From Liriodendron chinense (taxonomy: Eukaryota; Streptophyta; Magnoliopsida; Magnoliales; Magnoliaceae), in contig PVNU02004155.1 in NCBI GenBank assembly GCA_003013855.2, forward strand, positions 1-64,000: a stretch of 64,000 nucleotides of DNA. The letters run 5' to 3'. The notes beneath the pieces were generated by a model, which was not told the DNA's origin, did no database searches, and saw only the letters and a program-made list of their open reading frames with translations. The position numbers and the translations under genes were made by a program. Below, piece by piece: positions 32,003 to 42,999 of this stretch. The first letter of the stretch is position 1, and every line of letters starts with the position of its first letter.

Positions 32003-33187
32003 ATGGCAAAGAAACGTGCCACTATGGAGGAGGCACCCCAACGGGAGCGCCGTTCTAAATATGCGGAAGATGCTGTTGTGTCGGCTCCTGTTCTTGCATC
32101 TACTCGAGGCAAGAAGGCCCCAAGACGAGGCCGAGGGGGCCCGTCTACCTCACGCGACTTACCAACGACATCGAGGGAGTTGGTACCTGAGCAACCCTCA
32201 CCTGTGAGCCTGGGCAGATTTGCAAACCGCCCTGTGTGCTTTGAGGGATTTGTGGATAAGACAATGATTCCTGAGAATCCCATGCTTGCTGGTCTGTTGG
32301 AAGCTGGTTGGGATCCTGTCCTCACTCCATACAGTAGTGCTGATGCAGAAATGGTAAGAAGCTTTTACTCGTCTATTCGCAATCCATGTCAACAGCCGTT
32401 GGGGTTTGATGTTCTGATTGGTGATAGATTGATGCATGTTGATGTGGATGTGGTAGAGAGAGTCTCTGGTGTGCCGAAAGGCAAAATTGTTATCCTTGAA
32501 AATGATTCCAAGAGGCGGAGGTTTAGAGATGAGAGAACTACCTTTGTTTGTGGTGAACTCAAATTGTGGGAACAAAAGAATAGTTGTTTGAAGGCATCGA
32601 AAATGCGTTTGGAATTTCGATTACTTCACCGTATTTTCATTTCAAATCTGTACCCACGAGTTGGGAATCGCACGGAAGTATCCCAATATATGCTTGAAGT
32701 CCTTTATCGTGTGGGAAAGGGGGAAAGTTTATGTTTTCCGTCGATGGTTATTCGTCACATCCTGACAGCCGCAGCTCCTTCTAATCACACCAAGTCACTC
32801 GCATTCGGCCGTTTGGTATGTAAGATAGCTCGACATTTTGGCCTTCGCAGTGGGCCGCATGTGCAATTCGAGCCACGAATTGTTATCGGTCCAATTAAGG
32901 TTGGATCTGTAGACCCAAATGAACCTCCTTCAGAACGAATTGACAGAGAAGAAGAGCGTCGAGAAACAGAAGAAGGAAGTGATGAGAGGATAGAAGAAGA
33001 ATTCTTATCTCCCTTAAACATAACAGAACGTTTAGATAGCATGCAAGAAGGGTTGACTCGAGTTGAAGAGCGACAGAAACACTTGGAAAAGAAAGTAAAC
33101 AAGATGTATCGAATGATGAAGAGTCTATTTCGTTGTCTGCAAGGAGAAGGTGCACCACCACTTTCGCCCGATTCTCAGGATCAGTAG
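32003..33187 (+). CDS. Extra ORF upstream of gag, 394 aa
   Basis: An uninterrupted ORF in the same sense as gag, starting at the ATG at 32,003. It has a basic, low-complexity N terminus (about residues 1-60) with an RGKKAPRRGRGG patch. A central globular region (about 90-300) includes SFYSSIRNPCQQPLGFDVLIG, FRLLHRIFISNLYPRVGNRTEVS and a GESLCFPSMVIRHIL stretch. A Glu/Arg-rich segment (about 310-340) and a C-terminal heptad-like coiled coil (about 345-385) follow. The middle recalls the plant-specific 'putative plant transposon protein' domain that often lies near retroelements; that is from memory of the family style and is unverified. Standard Tekay elements start with gag, so this is an accessory ORF of unknown function. 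Its intact frame in a young element suggests it was under selection in the parent copy. Confidence 0.75.
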   Translation: MAKKRATMEEAPQRERRSKYAEDAVVSAPVLASTRGKKAPRRGRGGPSTSRDLPTTSRELVPEQPSPVSLGRFANRPVCFEGFVDKTMIPENPMLAGLLEAGWDPVLTPYSSADAEMVRSFYSSIRNPCQQPLGFDVLIGDRLMHVDVDVVERVSGVPKGKIVILENDSKRRRFRDERTTFVCGELKLWEQKNSCLKASKMRLEFRLLHRIFISNLYPRVGNRTEVSQYMLEVLYRVGKGESLCFPSMVIRHILTAAAPSNHTKSLAFGRLVCKIARHFGLRSGPHVQFEPRIVIGPIKVGSVDPNEPPSERIDREEERRETEEGSDERIEEEFLSPLNITERLDSMQEGLTRVEERQKHLEKKVNKMYRMMKSLFRCLQGEGAPPLSPDSQDQ

Positions 33188-33454
33188 ATCCGGTATATAA
33201 GAGTAGTGTATTCGCTTGTTGACTGTAGTTGTGGAATGAAAGAGTCTAGTATGAGTTTAGAAAGTAGTTTTAATGTCTTTTGGTTGTAATGAAGTCAGTT
33301 TCTATGGAGCAATGTAGGATAAATGTTGAATATGAATGAAATTGTTCCAAATTTTGGTTTGTAATCATTTCTCTTACTCATTTTGGCACTTAGAGATTGT
33401 TGGAAAGTGAATTGTGTCATATGTGATATAAAGTTGCCTTTAATTGCGTATTAT
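33188..33454 (+). other. Spacer between accessory ORF and Gag-Pol
   Basis: A 267-bp A/T-rich gap holding AATGAAAGAG-type and TGTAATGAAG-type phrases. It could hold a polyadenylation or splice signal for the accessory ORF, or an acceptor for a gag transcript, but I see no decisive motif. The open frame extends 24 codons upstream of the chosen gag ATG without another ATG. Confidence 0.35.
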
Positions 33455-36400
33455 ATGTCCAAACTACAGGACATGCAGCCTAAAAGTAGCTACACTTTTG
33501 TTCGACGCCCACATGGTAGCATAATGGAAGTTCATGGACAAGTGACCTCTAGTGGGGCAGAGAATCTTAATGTTGATGTGGGTCAAGGACTTAACTCTGA
33601 GCAGCCACCCACGACACACGACCAGGTGGTCGAAACAGATATACATTCAACTTCTGGGGCAGATCACACAGTTATCCCAGGACCGCCATCACTTGAACAT
33701 CAAGGGTTAATACCACCACCCATAGCCCAACCAGCCCCAGGTATGGATATGATAGCACAAATGTTATTGCTCATGCAACAACAACAACAACAGACTACTT
33801 TGTTGCAACAACAACAACAACAGAATGCCCTACAGCATCAGCAGACTCTTGCTGCTCTGGTTGGGGCGATTACTCATACTGGGAATGCTTCGACATCCAC
33901 CCCTCGACCAGTGTATCAGACCACCCCAGCCCCTCGGGAGGGTCCATTTGAGCGGTTCCAGAAACTTCGACCGCCCACCTTTATGGGTTCTCATAACCCG
34001 GCCGAGGCAGAATATTGGTTAGACCGAATGTTGAAGATGGTTCAGCAGATGGAATGTTCTGAATCGGAACAGGTGAATCTGGTAACCTTTATGTTAGAGA
34101 AAGAAGCTAATATTTGGTGGAAAGGCGTCTGTAAATCAGTCCCAGATACCTATGTGTGGACTTGGGAGGACTTTGAAACTAAGTTCCATGACAAATATTA
34201 TCCTCTCACCTATCGCCTCGGACGCGAGAAACAGTTTCTTAGTCTACAACAGGGAAATATGTCTGTAGCAGAGTATGAGAGTCGATTCACAGAGCTCTCG
34301 AAATACGCACCAACAATAGTGAACGACGAAGCGACAAAGATGCGTCGTTTCGCAGCGGGTTTGAGGCCTGGAATACATACCAAAATGTGTTGTTCCGATA
34401 TTTATACTTATGCTGGAATGGTAGAGAAAGCCTTCCGATCTGAAGAGGATGGTATTCGTCTCGCACAGGCGCGATTTCAAATGGGGCAAAAGACTAAGCC
34501 CGATATGGTGTTACAACAACCGTTTAATAAAAGGGCTCGGATAGGACCGTCAACCGTTCGTAACTCATTTCCTACCTCCACGGCTAAAGCGAATCGATAT
34601 TGTACGTATTGCCGCAAGCCAGGTCACATAGAACCGTTCTGCTTTGCCCGTATGAGAGATAATGGTATCACCCCTCCGCAGCAGATTAACCGTGCACCGC
34701 AGCGAACAATTTCAGTTCCTCCGTTACAAACTGTTCGCCCTCCTTTACACCCAAATCATCCAAATCACCGTCTGGGTGCTCATGCACCAAACAAGCCACA
34801 ACAAGCCCGAGTTCATGCTATCACTGCTGTAGACCTCAATGAGGACGATGTTCTTCCTCAAACATTTCAAGGTACGGCATATATATGCGGTATTCCTGTA
34901 TACTTATTGGTAGACACTGGGTCTTCTGTTTCTGTCATTTCTTCTGAACTTGTTAAACGACTTAAACTGCCTGTCGTGCCGATGCGTCTCGTCACCTTAT
35001 TCACTGCCTCGGGAAGTAAACTTGATGCGCAGTGGTTCTGTCCACAGTGTCCCCTTAACTTAGGAGATAAGGAAGTGATGGTTGATTTTGTAGTAGCAAG
35101 GATTCCTCGCATAGATATTCTTCTTGGAATGGATTGGTTAACTCCTGCAAAGGCGAAAATCATTTGTGATGTTAGGACCGTCACCGTACATATTGCAGGG
35201 GAGTCGGCTTTCACATTTCCAATGCAAATCAGTCGTCAGGGCCGTGTCGACTTATATACCATTAGGAAGGAAGGAATGAAACAATCGAAACTTCAGGATA
35301 CCATATTGGTAAAGGATTTTGAGGATGTGTTTCAGCCCATACCTGGACTACCTCCTCAGAGAGAGATCGAGTTTACTATCGATCTTATTCCTGGTACAGT
35401 ACCATGTTCGCAACCAGCATATCGCATGCCCCCATGTGACATGGAAGAGTTAAGGAGTCAACTCGATGGGCTTCTAAATTTAGGATTTATCCGTCCGAGT
35501 GTTTCACCTTGGGGTGCTCCAGCTTTATTCGTCAAGAAGAAAGATGGATCGTTACGCCTATGTATTGATTATCGAAAACTGAATCAAGTCACAGTCAGAA
35601 ATAAATATCCTCTTCCTAGAATAGATGACTTGTTCGATCAATTATGTGGTGCCAAGTGTTTCTCAAAGATCGATTTACGGTCTGGTTACCACCAACTAAG
35701 AGTAAGACCTGAAGACGTTCCGAAAACAGCTTTTAAAACAAATTTTGGGCATTATGAATTTTTAGTGATGTCCTTTGGACTCACTAATGCTCCTGCAGTA
35801 TTTATGGATCTTATGAACAGAGTATTCCGGCCTTATTTATATCGGTTTGTTATCGTCTTCATAGATGATATATTGGTTTACTCCAAGACTCGAGACGAGC
35901 ATGAGGAACATCTGAGGGCCGTTCTGGAAACGTTGAGACAGCATCAGTTATATGCTAAGTATGAGAAATGCGATTTTTGGAAACAAGAGGTAGATTTCCT
36001 TGGGCACGTTATATCAGGTGAAGGTATATCAGTAGACCTGTCTAAGGTTGCGGCGGTACAAATGTGGGAGCAGCCCGCTTCTGTTACAGAGGTCCGTAGT
36101 TTTCTTGGACTAGCCGGTTATTACAGGCGATTCATCAAGGATTTTTCTAGGATTGCGAAGCCTCTGTCTCAACTCACGCGAAAGGATGTGCCCTTCGCAT
36201 GGAATGAAAGAGCTGAAACAGCTTTTCAAGAGTTGAAGGACAAATTAACTTCAGCTCCTGTGTTAGTACTACCTGAGCTAGGAGTCAAGTACACGATCTA
36301 TACTGATGCGTCACATATTGGGTTGGGATGTGTGTTGATGCAGTTGGGTAAGGTGGTCGCCTATGCCTCACGGCAATTGAAAAAGCACGAAGAGAACTAC

Positions 36401-38251
36401 CCCACTCATGATTTGGAGTTGGCGGCAGTGATTTTCGCATTGAAGTTATGGCGACATTATTTGTATGGTGAAGAATTTGAGTTATTTTGTGATCACAAAA
36501 GTCTGAAGTACATTTTTACACAACGGGATTTGAACATGAGACAACGTAGGTGGATGGAGACACTTAAAGACTTCAATTTTGAAGTATCCTATCATCCCGG
36601 AAAGGCAAATTTGGTAGCAGACGCGTTGAGCCGTAAGAAGGCTCAGGCCTTTATCGCCCCACTCATGTTAAGAGAGTGGGATATGCTCACATTTGTGGAT
36701 GAGTTTAGTGGGATGCTCACCCTCACGGACTCAGATTTGAGAATGTCTCATACACGAGCAGAACATGACCTAGTTAGCCGAATAATCATGGCTCAGAAAC
36801 ATGACCCCAAGTTGATCGCAATAAGAGAGAAGATTGACCGAGGAGAAAGCAGCGAATGGTACGTTGATTCGACAGATGGTTTGCGATTTAGGGGACGTTT
36901 GTGTCTCCCAGACTCTTATGAGCTAAAACAGGAAGCCTTAGAAGATGCTCATCGATCGAAATTATCGATACACCCAGGAAGTACGAAGATGTATCAAGAC
37001 ATGAAATGCTCATTCTGGTGGGATAATATGAAAAGAGAAATCGCTGACTATGTTGCAAGATGTCTCACGTGTCAACAAGTCAAATCAGAGCATCGACGAC
37101 CTCCAGGACTGTTACAGTCCATGCCAATCGCCGAATGGAAATGGGACTTCATATCTATGGATTTCATATCCGGTCTGCCAAAGACAAAAAAGGGTTACGA
37201 CTCGATTTGGGTGATAGTTGACCGGTTAACAAAATCAGCCCACTTTCTACCCATTCGGATGGCTACGTCGACAGAGGACTTAGCAAGGTTATACATTAAA
37301 GAGATTGTACGTCTCCATGGGGTGCCTTTAGAGATTGTGTCTGATAGGGATACCCGATTCACATCAATATTTTGGACGAAGATTCAACAGGCAATGGGTG
37401 CAAAGTTAAAATACAGTACAGCTTTTCATCCTCAAACGGATGGGCAGACCGAGCGGGTAAACCAAATTCTGGAAGACATGTTGCGGGCATGTGCATTAGA
37501 TTTTAAAGACAGCTGGGATGAATGCCTTCCATTTGCTGAATTCGCCTATAACAATAGTTTCCAAGCCAGCATAGGAATGGCGCCTTATGAAGCTCTTTAT
37601 GGACGATCGTGTCGATCTCCAAATTGTTGGGTGGAAGTTGGTGAAAGAAGCCTTATTGGGCCAGAATTAGTTCAGCAGACTTCCGAAAAGATTGACATAA
37701 TTAGACAACGCCTTTTAACAGCGCAGAGTCGTCAAAAGAGTTATGCTGATAAACGAAGGCGAGATTTGATATTCGAGAAAGATGATCATGTATTTCTGAA
37801 AGTATCTCCGATGAAGGGTTTGCTACGTTTTGGAAAGAGAGGAAAGCTTGCGCCACGATACATCGGCCCATTTCAGATATTGGATCGAGTTGGTGCGGTT
37901 GCATATCGCCTCGCGCTACCTACTCCTCTCGCTGGTGTGCACAATGTGTTCCATGTATCGATGTTGAAAAAGTATGTGCCTGACCCGACGCACATAATCA
38001 AATGGGAGGAGGTGGAGTTGAATGAAAGTGCTACCTATGTTTTGCGACCGACTCGGGTTCTAGATCGGAAAGAACAAGTGTTAAGGAACAAAATTATTCC
38101 TTTGGTAAAAGTGCTATGGACTCACCATACAGAAGAAGAAGCATCATGGGAAACGGAAGCCGAAGTACGCAAGAACTACCCACAGATATTAGAAGAATAC
38201 GAAAAGGTACAATTTCGTGGACGAAATTTCTTTAAGGGGGGTAGATTGTAA
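33455..38251 (+). CDS. Gag-Pol polyprotein, Tekay/Del chromovirus
   Basis: One ORF of 1,598 codons from the ATG at 33,455 (further ATGs at 33,473 and 33,524 are possible). Order: Gln-rich N terminus with CAA repeats (about 105-130); retrotransposon Gag domain (about 165-345); CX2CX4HX4C zinc knuckle from Cys383; aspartic protease with DTGSS from Asp487; reverse transcriptase with FIDD at 802-805; RNase H with TDAS at Asp951; integrase with HHCC finger and catalytic Asp1236, Asp1297 and Glu1333 (D35E spacing); C-terminal chromodomain (about 1,530-1,590, DRKEQVLRN...WETEAEVRKNYP). All catalytic residues are present and there is no stop or frameshift. The TAA stop is made by the first bases of the 3' LTR. 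The product copies element RNA and integrates it; the chromodomain would steer it to chromatin. Confidence 0.95.
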   Translation: MSKLQDMQPKSSYTFVRRPHGSIMEVHGQVTSSGAENLNVDVGQGLNSEQPPTTHDQVVETDIHSTSGADHTVIPGPPSLEHQGLIPPPIAQPAPGMDMIAQMLLLMQQQQQQTTLLQQQQQQNALQHQQTLAALVGAITHTGNASTSTPRPVYQTTPAPREGPFERFQKLRPPTFMGSHNPAEAEYWLDRMLKMVQQMECSESEQVNLVTFMLEKEANIWWKGVCKSVPDTYVWTWEDFETKFHDKYYPLTYRLGREKQFLSLQQGNMSVAEYESRFTELSKYAPTIVNDEATKMRRFAAGLRPGIHTKMCCSDIYTYAGMVEKAFRSEEDGIRLAQARFQMGQKTKPDMVLQQPFNKRARIGPSTVRNSFPTSTAKANRYCTYCRKPGHIEPFCFARMRDNGITPPQQINRAPQRTISVPPLQTVRPPLHPNHPNHRLGAHAPNKPQQARVHAITAVDLNEDDVLPQTFQGTAYICGIPVYLLVDTGSSVSVISSELVKRLKLPVVPMRLVTLFTASGSKLDAQWFCPQCPLNLGDKEVMVDFVVARIPRIDILLGMDWLTPAKAKIICDVRTVTVHIAGESAFTFPMQISRQGRVDLYTIRKEGMKQSKLQDTILVKDFEDVFQPIPGLPPQREIEFTIDLIPGTVPCSQPAYRMPPCDMEELRSQLDGLLNLGFIRPSVSPWGAPALFVKKKDGSLRLCIDYRKLNQVTVRNKYPLPRIDDLFDQLCGAKCFSKIDLRSGYHQLRVRPEDVPKTAFKTNFGHYEFLVMSFGLTNAPAVFMDLMNRVFRPYLYRFVIVFIDDILVYSKTRDEHEEHLRAVLETLRQHQLYAKYEKCDFWKQEVDFLGHVISGEGISVDLSKVAAVQMWEQPASVTEVRSFLGLAGYYRRFIKDFSRIAKPLSQLTRKDVPFAWNERAETAFQELKDKLTSAPVLVLPELGVKYTIYTDASHIGLGCVLMQLGKVVAYASRQLKKHEENYPTHDLELAAVIFALKLWRHYLYGEEFELFCDHKSLKYIFTQRDLNMRQRRWMETLKDFNFEVSYHPGKANLVADALSRKKAQAFIAPLMLREWDMLTFVDEFSGMLTLTDSDLRMSHTRAEHDLVSRIIMAQKHDPKLIAIREKIDRGESSEWYVDSTDGLRFRGRLCLPDSYELKQEALEDAHRSKLSIHPGSTKMYQDMKCSFWWDNMKREIADYVARCLTCQQVKSEHRRPPGLLQSMPIAEWKWDFISMDFISGLPKTKKGYDSIWVIVDRLTKSAHFLPIRMATSTEDLARLYIKEIVRLHGVPLEIVSDRDTRFTSIFWTKIQQAMGAKLKYSTAFHPQTDGQTERVNQILEDMLRACALDFKDSWDECLPFAEFAYNNSFQASIGMAPYEALYGRSCRSPNCWVEVGERSLIGPELVQQTSEKIDIIRQRLLTAQSRQKSYADKRRRDLIFEKDDHVFLKVSPMKGLLRFGKRGKLAPRYIGPFQILDRVGAVAYRLALPTPLAGVHNVFHVSMLKKYVPDPTHIIKWEEVELNESATYVLRPTRVLDRKEQVLRNKIIPLVKVLWTHHTEEEASWETEAEVRKNYPQILEEYEKVQFRGRNFFKGGRL
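38233..38246 (+). other. Polypurine tract
   Basis: AAGGGGGGTAGAT lies immediately before the 3' LTR and overlaps the last Gag-Pol codons. It would prime plus-strand DNA synthesis. Confidence 0.8.
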
Positions 38252-40522
38252 CGTCCCGTAAATTTTCGTACAGATAATAGTGTACGGATGACCGTACATC
38301 TTAGTTAATTAGAATTCCTAATCTCTAACCTAGAAGAGGAAGATTAATTAGTACAAATTGGGCTAGAGGGTTACCATTCTGTAAACTTTATGGCCCTTAC
38401 TCTAAATAGCCTTCTGGAGGGCTACATACATAAACCACTAACTTCACTTGGGTCAGAAAACTACCCACTAATTCCTATAAGGCCATTTGGGTGAATTTCC
38501 CAGCTTTTATATATAAACCTGTTGCTGAGAAATTCCCAAATCGATTTGGGGATTTTTCAGGAGGCAAAGAGAGAGAAAGAGAGAAATTGAGGGAGAGGAA
38601 GAGAGAGAAAGAGAGAGAAATCGAGAGAAGAAGAAGAAAGGAGGTTACAGAGTCTTTCTTCCTTTCCTCTTGAAGTAGGAGGTTGCTCTGGCCTGTCGAT
38701 TCCGTCGCTGGAGTGGTTCTCTTTGCGATTGGAGGTAAGAATCGAATCCTACCTTAAAATTTCGAACTATCTTAGGTTTGAGACTGAAAATCTCATCCTA
38801 ATTGGGTTTTCTTGTAGGAATGGCTGATTTTCTTTAACCCTAACCCTAGACCGTTGGACGGGCGAGGAACCCTAGACCTTAAGGTGCGGGCTATAATCCA
38901 GTTCTTATATTTAACATTCCTAAGGGTTTTAGACATGATTCTTATAGTCATAGAGTAGGACTTTGAGTTTCTGATCTGATTGTATGTCTCAGTTCAACAT
39001 GCATGTGTGTTACATGGCTTATTTGTTTGATGAAATGGGTAAATGATTTAATTGTTACAAATGAATTGTGGAATTCGTTGAGATGATGAAATCTGTCTCT
39101 AATATGTTTAATTGTATGATTAACGCACATTGTCATGAGTAAAAAGGGGTCAATCGAATAATGTGGATATCCTGGTTGGATTGGATATTCGGGGTAGGCT
39201 GGTTGACGGGGTGAACTTGACCGATCGACAGTAGTTTGGACTACACGGGTCGTTTGTGCCCAATGCCGGTTTGGTCAATGTTCTCTCTGCATCAAACAGC
39301 CATATCCAAAGTCAAGACATGTTGGGTGGTAGATAGCTTGTAATGAATGACTTGTCCTGAATCTGGAATACTAATGTTATTAAATGAAGCGTCCAATGAT
39401 AACCGTATGTGCGACACGATCCTATGAAATCTCCTTGGGCCGGGCATGGTGGTATGGGACACCGTGTTCGTGCCGTCGGCCTACGCTGTGGCATTAAGCC
39501 TCCCCGTAGTGACCGTAAGCTATTGTAAGGGCGTCAGATTGTTTTGGATAAATCTGAATGGCCGAGGTACTGATTTGAATATAATGATACTTGTGTTCTT
39601 AATGTATTGGAAGTTGGAGATGGGATTCGTACTGGCGATGATAGACATTCGCACCGTCGGGAGCCAGATGGTCCTGTTCAGGACCTACTGTATGACATTA
39701 GTAAATCAGCATCACTAATCTTGCTGAATGAAATTAATACCAATAAAGGCCAAATTAACCATGCATACATGTCATCGGCAATCTCAGTGACTGGCTGACT
39801 GTTTGAAAGGCCAGGGCATTCGTGAGAGCCTTCATACTTGCATTATGTGTAGCTGGTTTATAAGAAAGGGGAATACTGTATCCATGTGGATTCTGTTGTG
39901 ACTGCCCGGGACATGCATTGTATGCGAATTCATAACATTCATGCATTAGTACAACTATTCTAGGATTCTTGTATGTTTTGTTTGATATATTATCTATGCT
40001 TGAATGCTTGATTGATTATTAAACTTAGACTTATAGCAGCATTGAGTTGATTACTCACCCCCTCAATCCTGGGTGGTGTTTGGAAAAACATCAACCAGAC
40101 TCTAATGTAGAAGCAGGTACTATGGATGATGACGTTCTTCAGAATGAGTTAGAAGATTTTGTAGAAGACGTCAGTTATTTTCAGTTCTCGGATGGTAGAG
40201 AATAAGATGCACTGGCATCTTTTAGTTGATGTTTTGGGGCCGTTTGATGGCTATATGTGTAATGGCCCAATTCTTTTGGACATGTATATTGGGGCTTCTT
40301 GCTGTGTGGCCCCCTTTATTTTGGACTATAATGTACATTTGTAAATGCTGGACCAGGTATGCACTTATCTTTTGTCCTTACTTTAAAGTTTATTTAGTTT
40401 TAAACTTGCGACATGATACTCTGAATCATAAATGCATTAATCACGCTTCCGCATAAGCATAGTGGCACCCAAAATCTCAAGAGTCGAGGTCATGCTCGAC
40501 TCCTGAAATTTGGGGCGTTACA
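38247..40522 (+). repeat. 3' LTR of Tekay-type element
   Basis: TGTAACGTCCCG...GGGGCGTTACA, about 99.7% identical to the 5' LTR by eye. Its third to fifth bases supply the TAA stop of Gag-Pol. It is followed by TSD TAATA and then by copy A' sequence GCTAGAAATTG. Confidence 0.95.
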
Positions 40523-40564
40523 TAATAGCTAGAAATTGTTTCCCATGCGTCGCTGTCCAGTATT

Positions 40565-42868
40565 TTCGGGTATAAATACCCAATTTCACTATTTGTTTGT
40601 ATAGATTAAGAGAGAGAAAGAGCTATTATCTCCTAGGTACTTGGGATTTATCGTCGAAAACCCTCGCCAGAATCCCTTTCGGACCGCCGGAAAACTTTTT
40701 CGGTCACCGGAATCCCTTTCCGATCACCGGTATCTTCCCCCGGAAGATCACTCCGACCAATACCATCGCAAGTCCGGATTATAAAAAATCATAAGTGTGG
40801 GCACGTATCCAAAAATTAGGTCCCATGCACCCGAAAATTCAACATAATTCGGACAAGTATTTTTAGGGTACATTGGACTCCGACGCACCCAAAAAATAGT
40901 CCGACGCACCCGAAAATCCAACATAATTCGGACAAGTATTTTCAGGGTGCATCGGACTCCCACACACCCAAAAATTGTCCCATGCATTCATAAATTTAAC
41001 AAAAATCGGATAACTAATTTAAGAGGTGCGTTGACGTCCCACGCACTGGAAAATCAACCAATTATAGAAAATGTTTACGGGTGTATCGGACTCAATTTTA
41101 AGTGTTTTCAAGCCCTGTTTGAGCCTGTTTTGGGAATTTCGAGCGTTCCGAACGCAATGGATAGTCAAACGATCGTTCTAGGATCTCTAAATGAGCAGAA
41201 CCTGCACGTCTTTGAAGTTTGACCTGATTCAGCACAGTGAATAAAATAACTTCTCGGAAAGGAGCTGCCAGCATTTAGAATTATAAAAATATATCATTAT
41301 TCATATGTAGCGCAAGATGTGACCTGATTAGGGTCGAAAGCTAGACAAACGGGATTATGGTCATCATAATAAATCATATCAAAAGAGTTTCAAGTCTCTA
41401 CAAAACAATTGTTGTGAACTGCCACAACACAACGGTTGATGCCCTACCCATTCAAACGGCATCCGTTGGTTGGGCTACTCAGGTATACACAGCTGTAGAT
41501 TGGACTCCCGAGGTCACATGTCCATACATGACAGGCGCGGGCCTGAAGTCATAAACCCTGATAGTCTCAGCCCGGATCTCCGGTCATAATATGGGACATA
41601 GACATCTGACCAATACAAAGATGGTTCAGCCCATAACAAAACAAATATAAGTCTCTACGACTACAAATTCTAAGACCATAGTCCTCGTTGACTAGTCTTC
41701 TGCCTTGTAATCAAGGGCATCGATCATTCGATATAATTAAGGGCTCATGCCAGATCATGGCCTGGAATATACAAGATCTCAGTATCTCTGGAATAAAATT
41801 TGCCTTGCGATATCTCTTCTTGTGTACCTTTTATAAATGCTTGTGATTATCTATGAATGTTTCCACTACTCAGAACCCCAGAGCAACATTACACAGAAAA
41901 TGTCCTCGCGGCATTTTCTAGTTCTAACAGGCAGTTCATAGCAATTGCTTCGTAGAGAATTGAAACTCTTTTGATATGGTTTATCGTAATAACCATAGTT
42001 CCGTTTGTCTAGCTTTCGACCCTAATCAGATCATATCTTATAGTAGATATAAATAATGATATATTTGTATAGTTCTGGATTCTGGCGACTTCTTTTCGAG
42101 AAGTCATTTCATCCATCCTGTCGAATCGGGTCAAGCTTCAAAGGTATGCAATTCTGCTTATTTAGAAATTTCGGAGCGTCCGTTTGACCATTCCGTTGTG
42201 TCTGAAACGCTCGAAATACCCAAAATAAGTTCAAGCGAATCTTAAAAACAATTAAAATCGAGTCTAGTACACCCGTAAACATTTCTGGAATTCGCTGATT
42301 TTTTGGGTAGTGGGACCTAATTTTTGGGTGCGTGGGCTCCAACGCACCTTTAAATTAATGATATGATTTTTAATGAATTTATGAATGCGTGGGGCATTTT
42401 TCGGGTGCGTGGGACACCAAAGCACTTGTCCGAATCATGTTGAATTAATGGGCGCGTGGGACCCGAATTTATGGACGCGTGGGCCATTTTTCGGGTGCAT
42501 GGGAGTCCAATACACTTGTCCGAATCACGTTGAATTTATGGACCTGTGGGACCCAAATTTATGTACGCGTGGGACATTTTTGGGTGCGTGGGAGTCCAAT
42601 ACACGTCTGATTTGTCATTTTACGGATGCGTGTCCACACTTATAAATTTTCATAAACTGGACCTGTGATGGTCGGAGTAAGCTTTCGATGGGGAACGCCG
42701 GTGATCGGGAAGGGATTGCAGTGACCGAGAAGGGTTTCAGATGATTGGAAAGGGATTCCGGCAAGAGTTTCCTGACGGGAATCTCAATTACCCAGAGGAT
42801 AATAACTTTCTCTCTCTTTAAAACGTACGAATGAATAGTTAGACGGGGTATTTATACCCGAAAATACT
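40565..42868. repeat. Long fold-back repeat with LTR-like loop, copy 2
   Basis: The copy A' counterpart of 10,305-12,612. The left arm runs from about 40,565 to 41,423 and the right arm from 41,930 to about 42,868. Palindromic pairing is preserved despite scattered substitutions (for example GGACGCGT versus GGACCTGT near 42,541). Confidence 0.8.
41420..41929 (-). repeat. LTR-like 0.5-kb repeat, copy 3
   Basis: Near-identical to 11,165-11,675, at the apex of the second fold-back. The unit at 2,249 is clearly more diverged and is not part of this duplication. Confidence 0.55.
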
Positions 42869-42999
42869 GGAACTCGGCCAATGAAGGGTTTCACGTGCCA
42901 CGCACCCCTAAAATAACTTCAACGCAGCCCAAAATCGACGTGCGGAGGTCCAACACATCAAAAAATGTGTTCTAAAATATTTAATTTTTTGGGTGCGTG

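Larger units (their letters stand above)
27992..40522 (+). mobile_element. Tekay/Del-type Ty3/Gypsy chromovirus, complete
   Basis: A 12,531-bp element with LTRs of 2,281 and 2,276 bp, a tRNA-Met primer site, a long leader, an extra ORF, a full Gag-Pol with a C-terminal chromodomain and a polypurine tract. The 5-bp TSD TAATA is perfect (27,987-27,991 and 40,523-40,527), and the empty site is visible in copy A near 10,270. By eye the LTRs differ by about 7 substitutions and 3 small indels (one is GGGCT, near 29,375). That means a very recent insertion, probably a few hundred thousand years at usual plant rates. It looks potentially autonomous. Confidence 0.95.

Noticed and set aside
31963..33161. 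Minus-strand frames opposite the accessory Gypsy ORF
   Set aside because: They are shadows of the plus-strand ORF, which has gene-like composition; none has independent support.
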